From the NCBI GenBank assembly GCA_002314565.1, contig DCGL01000116.1, positions 1 to 45,182 on the forward strand: a stretch of DNA of 45,182 nucleotides. Direction: 5' to 3'. The notes below the pieces were generated by a model, which saw only the letters and a list, made by a program, of their open reading frames with translations, ran no database searches and was not told the origin of the DNA. The translations under genes and the position numbers were made by a program. Shown piece by piece: positions 43,801 to 45,182 of this stretch; within the stretch, counting starts at the first letter, position 1; each line of letters starts with the position of its first letter. Origin of the DNA: Clostridiales bacterium UBA1779 (lineage in GTDB: Bacteria; Bacillota; Clostridia; Oscillospirales; CAG-272).

Positions 43801-45182
43801 AGGGGAATTGATGTTCCCACAGCTACGCTGAGCTTTGCGTATGACGGACAGTCACATACGGCAGTCACCGCAGCAAGCGGCAGCCATATTACCGGAACTG
43901 CAAGCGCAACGGCTGCAGGTACTTATACGGCACAGGTAATACTTGACGATAAGAACAACACAGTCTGGTCGGATGCCGGAAATACAACTGCGGATAAAAC
44001 CTATGTCTGGACGATTTCATCCGCTTCAATAACAAACGTTGTTGTAAGCGCTGCAAATCTCACATATACGGGTTCTGCTCAGAGCGTCAATATTGTGACA
44101 GCATCTGCTGTGACGGTTGCAAGCCAGGCTTATACCTTCACTTACAGTCTTGCGTCTGACGGAGAGTACATGACAAGCGTACCGACTGTCACGAATGCAG
44201 GAGTATATACGCTGTATTATAAGGTTAATGCCGCAAACCACAATGAGTTCAGCGGAAGCGTAAGTTTCTCTGTCGGTTGCAGAAGCATTTCAAGACCCGT
44301 TATGGGAACGAATCTCTCATACACAGGCGGAGATATCGTCGGTGTCATCGGAAGCGGAACAGGATACACGCTTACCGGAACGACTAGCGCAAGACTGCCC
44401 GGCAATTACACTGCAACGGCTGTTCTGTCAGACAAGCAGAATACCGTCTGGGATGACGGAACAACGGCGGATATCACGTACCACTGGTCAATCTGCACGG
44501 CGACATTTACGGCAATTTCAATCAGTGCTTCGGGCTTTACCTACGACGGAAACGCCCACAGACCGACGATTACGTCATCGGCAACAACCGTTGACGGTTC
44601 AAAGGCAACGTTTACCTTCAGCCTGAAGCAGACCGGCGTTTACTCATCCGCAATTCCTGCCGTAAGTTCTTCCGGTCAGCACACACTGTATTACAAGGTT
44701 ACGGCAAACAACCATACCACTTCTTCCGGAATCATCCGGTTTACAGTCGCAAAGAAGGTTGTTTCCATACCAACAGCGGTTCAGGGACTGGTTTATAACG
44801 GCAATCCTCAGACCGGAGTTTACAGCACACCCGATTATACGGTAACAGACAACGTTCAGACGAATGCAGGCAGCTACACGGCAATTGCAACTCTGAATGA
44901 CAAGGTAAATACAGTCTGGACCGGCAATATTATCACAAATCAGTCAATCGGCTGGAGCATAGGAAAGAAACAGGTTGCGGTTCCTGCGGCAGTTCAGGGA
45001 CTTGTATACACAGGTTCAGCTCAGGCAGGCGTATATGGCGGTGAAGGATATTCACTGACCGGACACACCGGCGTGAATGCAGGCAGCTACACGGCAACGG
45101 CAACACTCGATTCGAACTATGCATGGACCGGCGGCTCAACCGAAGCTCAGCAAATCAGCTGGAGCATAGGAAAGAAACAGGT
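19804..45182 (+). CDS. Giant secreted repeat protein/adhesin, partial at 3' end
   Basis: The frame is open from the ATG at 19804 to the window edge, at least 8,459 residues (about 0.9 MDa), with no stop seen. ATG 19759 in the same frame would add 15 residues; neither start has a strong RBS. A standard signal peptide (R-R-T-G-A-F-M-L-A-L-S-M-I-I-A) ends near E-A-F-A39. Residues about 66-1450 hold four G-T-x-x-x-P-Y/F-x-I modules and G-G-L-V-G-type GLUG motifs, probably beta-helical. Residues about 1550-2110 are linker-like, with a short helical stretch near 1810-1860. Residues about 2110-6450 contain about 28 Ig-like units marked by D-x-x-x-P and D-x-A-G-N. From about 6550 onward come MBG-type repeats. 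The C-terminus and any wall anchor lie outside the window. Likely an adhesin or matrix scaffold; it follows the peptidase-fusion gene but has an ordinary rather than SipW-type signal. Confidence 0.93.
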   Translation, partial: MKKISIREIKNICRRTGAFMLALSMIIAAVPSVLLEAFALEGDFTPFEDFKTEHTPIITGDQSDAGTEGNPYLLENEADFAKLAENINKSEEYSKKSENLYFKVMSYDAWGEGQPLEFTATGANAVCIGIEGNHSHSFRGHMNLNGVKIRTNGPLFGSLGNGAEIYDGQIVLTDLDGSSAYTDDSNWGGLTKTVTTDPEAATTVSIHDISVNLDVSLDAVTLRAAGGLIGRIHNNTLNTLTVNLYNVSAIQAQSETFNFEAQATYLGGIVGEIYNGTNYSVNASSVTVCLGRTSTSNADTIGAAGSFKNPVGFVGGIIGKSNRNVTIEINASVLIPTPVFVTSGRGYYGIAADLCRGLCYAQGNAEFYFGERKPENRKTASELLYFTPTAGYATFAINNGTMYNGLNFNLSIQGDGSEEYPFLIDSAEKLLMLCVGLNTRTLNVLRLFVGDSDSEYRSNNAKLNYLLGAEYKIIEDIDLRGTGFDGLGYYIDDIQAAAFTGHFYGASSTQTGISGYRPTIKYNIVSVKGYNGLFSILGNGSSVDNINLEGSLFSAGASNVGSLAGSVGYPTGSTNVNCTISNVSSSVAISRNWTTTSNNGGLVGIINFYKTTSKSAVSFVNCEFSGSISTYGSYSGGLVGRVNVPDQTRKYSETFGTDLNFINCICSGSLTNNYSSTAYLGGCVGSFYSSNSYKSYNNKSLAPGSNYTLKFNSLHLNVDGYTFSGNITVTSANAHSVGGFTGNLSGVEAVFDNLIIGGTVSARAGFAGIAQYASGKITVEGVTIHSNAHWTVNGWYFSGILFGSAPTAWIDIKANSYCNNATTGYGSAYGINAQNGSYYFSDIVSSNFESSGSYYRSSYVQTGGIVNIENNSGFENATTGKSSVDGTYWNRYYNDINLTDISGSGTKADPFVIDSVDKLITLQVFMFANPNIAYLLLDYFDGAAYGSNYTVIDKCMYLKNANYRFEGTLDLSNKTVYPIPVIGGNYDGGIVGAGGKYTENTTIIFHSPESSQNRTSSYKDMQGGLFTTVSSMNSTVPIQIKGFTLTGAVNGTGDTAALISSFYNYNNNTLYTAHYNYGGYAIYSGKVDVSYITFDNITVGSYNDYSGLIAGIINGGDHDFHDLTLKNCTTSNFADAFVTKAYSNSGLYEFQRIDFADNSWQNFEVAVFFNYFAEGVAYYYDTEAGDLEKYKYDIPKTEAQAGAGNPYKAPEGPSSAKHISINPVLNYITMGLGTDASPYMISKASQLYAVASAIATNGKTLGKILLEIPGVTKEDFAAMTDAQLSAKAQALASASYVLTSDIDFSFLNVDDIDAGDSSQTLEGFLGIGTLANPFSGSFDGQGYTVTLADYDQAQNNFALFTYVRNAKIRNLTVKTEADGLLITSPITTNEIYPNSSNYSGVVCAVILGGDVVFDNVTAKGDVKLDSLAVERNAYIGGYAARIEAALVQLVNVPDGYLEDFRIYVWDSEHNDYAIVAVDPDDVIASEVGTPYICDDTRLYAALCPYVVDGLIMYMGDDPYSSVVWTGQNEYNGKVNVQFSIDLNNNSEVYPKNDLDSSNLEYTYSIMNRDGTTPAMVTDKQGNVGYPVYISKTTGGETTQVNSGFIVTSSGMIIGSPLVGGNVSLYVRIAVRNTETGNTIYRIRSFTFNIEKASFPQLNVNTTSISNITFATANPVITYYNWPCPQSYYFPTAGNYDIATSDAEIQYEVLAGTDIISVVDNHIVISGVGDVTLRITKGEDSAYLESMTEISFTVQKATLHVYAITESWYYGALQAPDIVAKVYIDGLKGYLKADMYSTAYNRYQDALENYNSKSIEAEQLRALADAAIGTDEYEALNSSATAVEEPLLNLYYTYKNLENSYNNAVANFRGYEANSTTEPDFVNALNIAGFSLNGRGFMLDSRLEVADKTTIQVGDYPVTLLSLQISGSDDSTAAYYDVVYHNDFVRVRRKIVTNEDFCIYNKDEYLAYLAGSSSIMPENLAATKANGDWYNCDIVIVPNATNPDSKYNKILDYSYIQEHNINENFYYQYYQPYLIINGDTVLNQGFILASDELGYKSDAFVLLVRIDKLNPTASVRYVGSYNTTEFTDFTSLAVYRAAFRAEFSKADPTAADVNSSTSDGVSSGVDRILVLTIDGTESFMQGHALDNQAWMYAPESAWKTITVASASASDYFVKITEEAKTGAFFLRSIDNAGNVSDVAWHTFAEDTETGVLNGKSPWYLLDSSAPEITFTYVPSGAVAYQKDDIETDYSLVTDISSLTEAVWLAYDYVEQDIQFTVNENISGLKSVYWTLDNGARHNLEFTPNNTGEYNFSIPVTDEYGFINLDNGERTIRIFAVDKVNHTKEIKITIRKDSAEPEIIIEKHWDDAVNKYEQTRQFDILLVNDTDEASPLQSIKVTSNYNKDIYYFSQTATQSSATTYAKFKDDGEGGLQLDYTYKIYTLPMQSRFVGSDGITYYKAEFVATYCSPLVEYTVEVKRKARTTVEYETEYHSQTVTVNNVNYREYVGTQSQTLGLYVTSSATVAVPYVDSYKPKLIVSAYEEKNSTNKGNYVSGTWTTNDIRFVFENVGTNFGKTELHGYTVDSSGNRIEEYFNASVSSTAWLIDEINRSGTILSKPSIQNYYVAADGAFLEKTVTFYLLTQSGKKSNEVTYTIRIDKEKPIIQEYGTADTTFIKKLISQATFNLFYNNVDIDVTVQDLGSGFDNKDGSIAVGNIGAAQGSNYSNVIMTLYPVQLSESNSYKGNENTYTVQSFTHESQKIAIKYTDSTKATAYMKIYASQSRIKKNSDGTYTIRFVLRDGFDFRGNISVEAIDATGNSDTLSMRATELVYVDHRKPKLDITYSEPNETLYSSGIWANSDIIVNLQNIRDEGLFPSEIKEIQWYISDSSDFSVAAGETINVIPIGSSGVVLDTSSGIKKYSYSFLASLAGSHTEDGSRWLVVRVYDNSGNLTTVTRKLERDSYAPTITSFGVKNDTENKIVPSSAADTYTVGSDAFLMAGDILEIGFTKPNTNSPLWLNVNFVYTDPNNGTQKTADIKLPLEYYASLGYSYPGGSLVSTAEFEIPHFAVNGNGELTPVWGNKVPGDDYISPNGVYTFTLCAGNNNPAVSDSIAFDSIVNGQARIDDDPPLDPIVENSSAFLVWHNFDRLDDVEIGYEETFGSQERLEAAVISGYVSDPSYIGSSAAFVTLTQYSEWQGNRNITFTLTKEAIFAMLMGSLDISNAYNPYTQIYTLALRVTDRAGGKSNVILQTIKIDNQIPWFENTSETQKPLSFWNSANKSGNANAYLGRPYIDYGYDYYLRVSNAVYVFAYGKDLSQSVQYFGDQAGQIKVYWSTSNPGSYVGHESEWTEQIQNALTATAAANGETTLYYVVVDEALNESPVMTCRILLNAAVPAVNSIDVQREENRYNSALVSVDDITYGRSAAGVNDWDFRYVKFTINASATDSSGIIDHYSYQYSVDGGSYSQWIDIVPSSAAGDKYTLVLDEEFGETLNSISVNGNVNFKFRAVTLTGATSSDYPILNIKKDDITPEIVVGVSANAVDWTNEDVVFTLSNSSANKAPVTYFVKVGAGEYVALTENGQHVVYDSDHNLYAVWDSAQSKLTFPCDAYCLPVEFRIETDAGLFDNSSSTLLKIQKTTGHLPVINRDLYLDASTDPSSSRYSISVASGAIHTWFNTWYNSGDSAPVISVLSSGIFFSASTAPVYLNWSIDGVASSALISSSASGDVAVYDFSDNGTIREDAVHNISVWLSDAAGNIGAHTNVTVSADFTAPSSVGIKRAAETWAGKIYTVLNDLTFGILFKKSSNVALKVETNALVSGVGSIWYIVDTSAGALALSQNGRSAEDPGWISYSENTGIAFSSNDTGVVWIKVVDKAGNITLAYTDITMFESEAPAVSFTVDESTAFVQDSDNSQITNDGGNTYYGVAPLLNIHAQENTSDSIPDSGLWYIKVEEKNLSTNAIVSTTERYLINATESIDSSATIFAEVGSMTEDFSYTVRNEGNIRVTVTVRDRAGNESTATADYLIDTHDPALNVSLYSDSKTYNYVNDDIESGWTSKNVTVRLASPGNISPVYYSYTTDNGQNWVDLSAGTTQYVISTDYNESVIFKATSLSGHVTSSAVYDIKIQKTAPSQIYGYLDSSSVQIFGTTSIYVNSSGVDEINVPDSQSGWYNKDLSVALTAVYNRLRMEGSNARAQAPVTTYFTLRRADNDTSTDTSFVASGSIHVVCLPGSGGIEQFAVTLNGDDTVYTSIDKAVERFALVNSSATVTDGVYMISVYAKDAAGSTTNQDILHFKVDTTAPTNGSMVETVKTGTPSILRQILNTLTFNLAFQSTIEVQASADFDISGRRYLQYMEVPVSTQEQYDYLTSLEDYSTIDISQFPGHSEWTNVSSEDKMYHVGTGGFLGIYLLKATDQAGNVTIFTSDGVIIDMTSPTINITHTYGRLVATGSSAVVSSDGITDEPFEVANDTSWYRHGRIRVVINEDGSGVDYVQVSKVDSRGTTVNVTKISGKQLAYLNGQDETNAAYAFGVYKNNPNGSSLILNYNTEHDYWAERDSLVYNTANDTIDDNGVYSYTFTVYDRSGFVGTTLTLSNMLQIDNAEPKLVVTPHNYIDNTWTNETVTFTLNVSAITAGKSISSPITFWYSNDSGASWTQLAADANNRTQATLVLDSDTNANYKFKALVGGQATGALTDVSANFVCYNWSDPVNQTGETTFNVKIEKLDANEIVWQNSAVRLYNASTDELMSDSFENACCSGNEFWYRIDSEDTEHTVLGSSSNLRLEVSLPQPLSTAHAPMETAYTLYYYADRDKPDSLSNRQIAASGVWGSFTETVLAGVLTLSSDGIYELYLETRDATYETKTRGLISTYNNRTHTYSQVKLDREQPLVTGISINNVNFTPLASIVNSLTFGVFFKRDIQLNVTSTYGASCRAALYYQFVNQPSGSVDTPAYNDSDWIAFAAGADNVSVNMPSDFRGVVFIKAVDNAGNESIEWMTAGLVSDGVEPTLSVNVSATGAAHNVSDGWTAGTVESNKVTTAWLNRIALLKVNASDVVENMNTLKTVTWTVSGQVSSSGVFYDVSGDISGTGPAVMTEQSLTFGGQNATFRDDGEYVVTVVAEDRSGNKTTNYVIVRVDMTEPTDLTVTVNGQSIIGRANTLFIREIDPDHTALSANVNVSGLEKIEYQVTAVGSSAQDGSWVEYSSTTFAGELVSNSATDNKNFVIHIKVTDNAGNVSTAVSGTVCFDTVEPEFTVEGNPESWTGEDITLSVTNPTEILSGVDSYRFVINGADASTDWTSWDGSGTVSTVIALNCSVKVQVKDKSCNIGEETLEVVYIDKSVPVINDSFAVSKFTKNDWFNSTQTVYAEMTKTVGAPEWIEYRYRTFNDSVWSEWSGWTAATMSADWHSAASGAVLSGAVSFDTATYGQEDVWVEFRVTDSSAVLSSNHTVNGTESNGTGSGSSGISGIVIRYDISAPDEARLDIVTNESTPRSLLNILTFGWFFNSSLGITVVRDVGGVDASSRSGEAKVEYVLMDGSDVPDENTVWNTYTGTFYINPDALVGNGYQGVIYVKVTDNATNSTTIHTKLLTVESRVPHEPTVVKTSDSAAYTDASWSANNVDFDLSYAMNPAGDIKAGVDYYEYRSSSDGSSWSEWTVASSAVGNGTYTDVISNGLTSQLSAKVQTGSTAISYYQFRTVSKSDVHGTATQTFTVKTDKTNPAQPTVTMTPIGSSAGTPVSNIWYKNNVISVAFTQDFGSPIHTEYKVGNGEWNNVENGQVVASNGTFTYSFRTVDEVGNASEALVYTISADNGEPAFTVTPVYFNGTSDEAYDGRFANGGSDGTNYVRYNFTASSLAPFWKIEVYADSVLVSTLTDGAGLTVTAVSGDVTKNWNITGYYQAPSVDTDGIEYTFKAYTRTDFTGSVEFGRTEDTKTFRWDATNPVIGTVTYRHVNGGDFAQVFNFVTFGLFFNETVRVYVPVTTSSATCLGSDLQSVQYKLGSGAWADATVSGTNGSFVATFDVDPAYTGSVTVRVLDTIVYGQDNSDELGIEKITVDDEAPELSITASRDPNADGWYNASVDFTFEANDTPAGLHHVNYSIFNSVTNAQLQSGSFAASAGDTEVSTYYSDTNQIYTSADDGWYTASIEAQDFAGNSAILSSSIRFDKSPAVISSLSKAPNKIWHNADVVLTLSATDHTSGIKTVVVTCNDDATVNESLTVAQAQSSFNYTATKTGYYVYTVTDYAGNVSSSGIQVNIDRTTQTITGYTLTPSGWTNGNVNVTFSVSETAIEAPYSVSVSTADGELTSSSFVSSSGLTTAASFTFTAKKYGTYTVTVTDDAGNTVSTNTSVNVHNIDNTNPKVDSITVGSRVLSLAETGSSAVYTEYYAGNTAFVIAASDVYVAGDGLSGVATIEHKLITDGVEEASWHTGSSAVLMPNHTYVVLARITDNAGNATTKRTPGIVVYTQPTADASASYVKHHGDVDVNTVPGGLSLSEAVLSLATIQKLSGTGWYTYTDNVFTINGTSLDALAASESYVLKLTWNLFAAPAGITYEGTLPTITTNTTVSIGLDSRTITIDPTQISKTYDSYPVTAVRSSAFNYPGEGSESVTWQKADGTSLASAPTDVGSYIVTVSVGADANYKSAVASSAFTISNADFVSYSVASNGILTFNGEAQVIPASYSATTVGTNTVTYLFSVDGGNTWRIPSQTVVTNAGTYTVMYRISAPNHNEVTGSFEIFVDRLDISGSTIALDTSSFVYNGGTQSVNISYVHTTGGLNVSYGIISGSSGMNAGTYTLVVEGTGNYRGQTSVSWTITPATLIIIPDDNQSKVYGQQDPALTFTVSGWQGSDEANAATIITGALVRAAGETVGSYAITQGTVASTDANYVLSFVSGKTFAVTKAELVITPNAASKVYGQADPVFTYSVSGLMRGDSESVLTGALSRENLSAQNVGTYAITLGTLADTTGNYTVKLSGTAVYLTVTKKALTITAKNKSITYGDAAANDGVDGVGFEYSDDLSSLGGSCTYSYTYDVTVPANRGVGTYSITPSGLSSQNYEITFVPGTLTVNAKTVTITPDANQKKVFNTSDPVFTYTAAGLVYNDTTSGALARVSGENVGLYNLLLGTVSAGSNYNISFTTGVKFEIVNATIIYSLAYSSGIAYDGHNHTVTVKVTTPGSGYSVYYADSQAGLDSNGTVQPVYSNAGTYTVWYRIVAANYTTVTGSQTFTINTKKLDKPTLASSGFVYDSISHGTLIGVTDEMTVTETQSGALLNVNAGTYSVSIVPKTNYSWDGAAAGSADTSAVVLSWTISKKTLTATADSKTVTYGDAVPVYTVSYSGLAANDTVAVISGTPSFSCSYAQGSNAGTYQITVSGVSASNYNISFVPGTLTVNRLPIAVPTAVTGLVYNANEQTAVTAGTGYSVVSGGKGTNAGNYTAVVAVDSNHIWDLAVDTADNQNIDWNIAKAEAYVSVANAAKVYGDADPAFSSTVTGMKGSDSLTVTYNRANGENTGSYTIRASASNANYNIHFTDGTLVISRASLTVTANGKTVSYGDNAPAYNYTVSGYKNGDTESVFSSSIVISCTYVKGDSIGSKTITVNGPAVLSNYNVSYVNGTLTVNKLSITVKADSKSKIFGTADPEFTGTVNPALVNSGDLGAITYTRAAGENVGTYTITPHYTDNANYSITVETGLLTINTKTIVRPTASSGLVYNGSEQTGVAGGAGYTVTNGKKTEAGNYTAVATLSDTVNTKWDNGSIDAQNIAWSIAKADITYYSVSAGNLTYNGSTQTPALTVSATTVASQTAVFTYSTSQNGTYTTALPTVMNAGTYTFWYKINANSHNEVSGSFTVNVAKRQISVPTANTGLIYSGSEQTGVNNVAGLYVFTDNKATYVGSYTTKVDLADSANNEWTDGTVSQKTVGWSIAKAAYPKTYTLSDMTYTYDGIAHIPDYNAAEIASDGILVSWDHTQTNVGSSAITAIFSFADTDESVVTNQAHNYYAPVSQTAVVTIVARGIDVPTATLSFAYDGQSHTAVTAASGSHITGTASATAAGTYTAQVILDDKNNTVWSDAGNTTADKTYVWTISSASITNVVVSAANLTYTGSAQSVNIVTASAVTVASQAYTFTYSLASDGEYMTSVPTVTNAGVYTLYYKVNAANHNEFSGSVSFSVGCRSISRPVMGTNLSYTGGDIVGVIGSGTGYTLTGTTSARLPGNYTATAVLSDKQNTVWDDGTTADITYHWSICTATFTAISISASGFTYDGNAHRPTITSSATTVDGSKATFTFSLKQTGVYSSAIPAVSSSGQHTLYYKVTANNHTTSSGIIRFTVAKKVVSIPTAVQGLVYNGNPQTGVYSTPDYTVTDNVQTNAGSYTAIATLNDKVNTVWTGNIITNQSIGWSIGKKQVAVPAAVQGLVYTGSAQAGVYGGEGYSLTGHTGVNAGSYTATATLDSNYAWTGGSTEAQQISWSIGKKQ
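19999..24100 (+). repeat. GLUG-like beta-helix region of the giant protein
   Basis: Four module openings of the form G-x-G-T-x-x-x-P-Y/F-x-I start near 19999 (GTEGNPYLLE), 21043 (GDGSEEYPFLI), 22510 (GSGTKADPFVI) and 23494 (GLGTDASPYMI), each followed by a helix-like x-L-x-x-L. Between them are G-G-L-I-G, G-G-I-V-G, G-G-L-V-G, G-G-C-V-G and similar motifs near 20482, 20600, 21601, 21712, 21843 and 22014. G-I-G-T...F-S-G-S-F-D-G-Q-G-Y-T-V near 23790 is the classical lead-in of such modules. The pattern is known from surface proteins of many gut bacteria. Confidence 0.8.
26160..39160 (+). repeat. Array of about 28 Ig-like repeats in the giant protein
   Basis: Units of roughly 100-190 residues open with a D-x-x-x-P strand (for example IDTHDPAL, VDTTAPTN, IDMTSPTI, VDMTEPTD, FDTVEPEF, IDNTNPKV) and close with D-x-A-G-N variants (DNAGNVS, DKAGNIT, DRAGNES, DQAGNVT, DYAGNVS, DDAGNTV). 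Many contain G-W-Y/T-N-x-D-V before a strand. These match bacterial Ig-like folds used as stalks in adhesins. The count is by eye. Confidence 0.8.
27838..37692 (+). repeat. Recurrent L-T-F-G-x-F-F motif marking super-repeats
   Basis: A hydrophobic motif recurs inside the Ig-like array: ATFNLFYN (27838-27861), LTFGILFK (31177-31200), LTFNLAFQ (32764-32787), LTFGVFFK (34510-34533), LTFGWFFN (36271-36294) and VTFGLFFN (37669-37692). The last five are 1,587, 1,746, 1,761 and 1,398 bases apart, so each larger unit holds about three to four Ig-like units. The motif precedes a V-x-V strand. Confidence 0.7.
40231..42864 (+). repeat. MBG_2-type repeats in the giant protein
   Basis: Eight units of about 75-85 residues follow the pattern L-x-I-T-x-D/N-x-x-S-K-x-Y-G-x-x-D-P, G-E-N-V-G-x-Y-x-I, N-Y-x-I-S-F-x-x-G-T-L-x-V-x-K. 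Unit starts include 40231, 40483, 40732, 40987, 41710 and 42175. Between units 4 and 6 lie related but different modules at 41218-41709 and 41950-42174. MBG domains are common in long secreted bacterial proteins. Confidence 0.75.
42865..45182 (+). repeat. Alternating A/B MBG-like repeats running off the window
   Basis: A units (V-x-x-P-T-A-x-x-G-L-V-Y-x-G, N-A-G-x-Y-T-A, W-S-I-x-K) start at 42865, 43333, 43807, 44287, 44761 and 44974; B units (x-L-T-Y-x-G-S-x-Q, T-F-T-Y-S, Y-K-x-x-A-N-x-H-N-E-x-S-G) sit between the first five. A-to-A distances are 468, 474, 480, 474 and then 213 bases, as the last two A units follow each other directly. A 25-base stretch at 44951-44975 is identical to 45158-45182. 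Confidence 0.75.

Noticed and set aside
20338..44626. Many 60-150 codon open frames inside the giant gene
   Set aside because: They are in other frames of a continuous coding region, with no conserved features or ribosome binding sites.
42865..45182. DNA-level tandem repeat such as CRISPR or satellite
   Set aside because: The repeats are in frame, diverged at codon level and clearly encode MBG-like protein repeats.

Overview
The window reads as one co-directional gene cluster (all genes on the + strand) from a low-to-mid GC Firmicute, most likely a gut-type Clostridia member. The grounds are AGGAG-type ribosome binding sites, frequent TTG/GTG starts, SipW-type signal peptidases with TasA/camelysin-like substrates, GLUG and MBG repeat domains in a giant adhesin, and a palindromic intergenic repeat of a style common in gut Clostridia. 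This placement is inference; there is no rRNA or other taxonomic marker.

Layout. (1) 1-362: non-coding leader with a near-consensus promoter and hairpins. (2) 363-3284: control genes, namely a TetR-type regulator, two unknown small proteins (one with two membrane helices), and an HD-GYP protein whose C-terminal half looks like a degenerate EAL domain, so a likely cyclic-di-GMP module. (3) 3332-8838: four related surface proteins with a C-terminal W-x-E-G-x-D-x-x-C motif or its degenerate form. One is a membrane protein with a long cytoplasmic tail; one is a cysteine-free, codon-optimised probable major subunit; two are probable minor subunits. (4) 8916-9641: first SipW-type signal peptidase. 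(5) 9847-13953: a membrane-anchored McrB-like AAA+ ATPase followed by an 817-residue protein with a DUF2357-like N-terminal part and a roughly 450-residue Ala/Glu/Lys coiled coil. (6) 14157-19680: second SipW-type peptidase, two more SipW-dependent-type surface proteins, and a protein that fuses a SipW-type peptidase to a SipW-substrate-like ectodomain. (7) 19804 to beyond the window end: one reading frame of at least 8,459 codons encoding a secreted repeat protein (GLUG-like beta-helix region, about 28 Ig-like repeats, then MBG-type repeats).

Proposed working model (inference): a c-di-GMP-linked control block drives a surface fibre and giant-adhesin locus. SipW-type peptidases mature the fibre subunits at the membrane, the McrB-like ATPase and coiled-coil partner act at the inner face of the membrane in assembly or export, and the giant protein provides adhesion or scaffold. 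Stem-loops without U-tracts occupy most of the larger gaps and could set subunit stoichiometry by mRNA processing. The unusual parts are the McrB/DUF2357-type pair inside a surface-fibre locus, three SipW-type peptidases in 11 kb, and the peptidase-substrate fusion.
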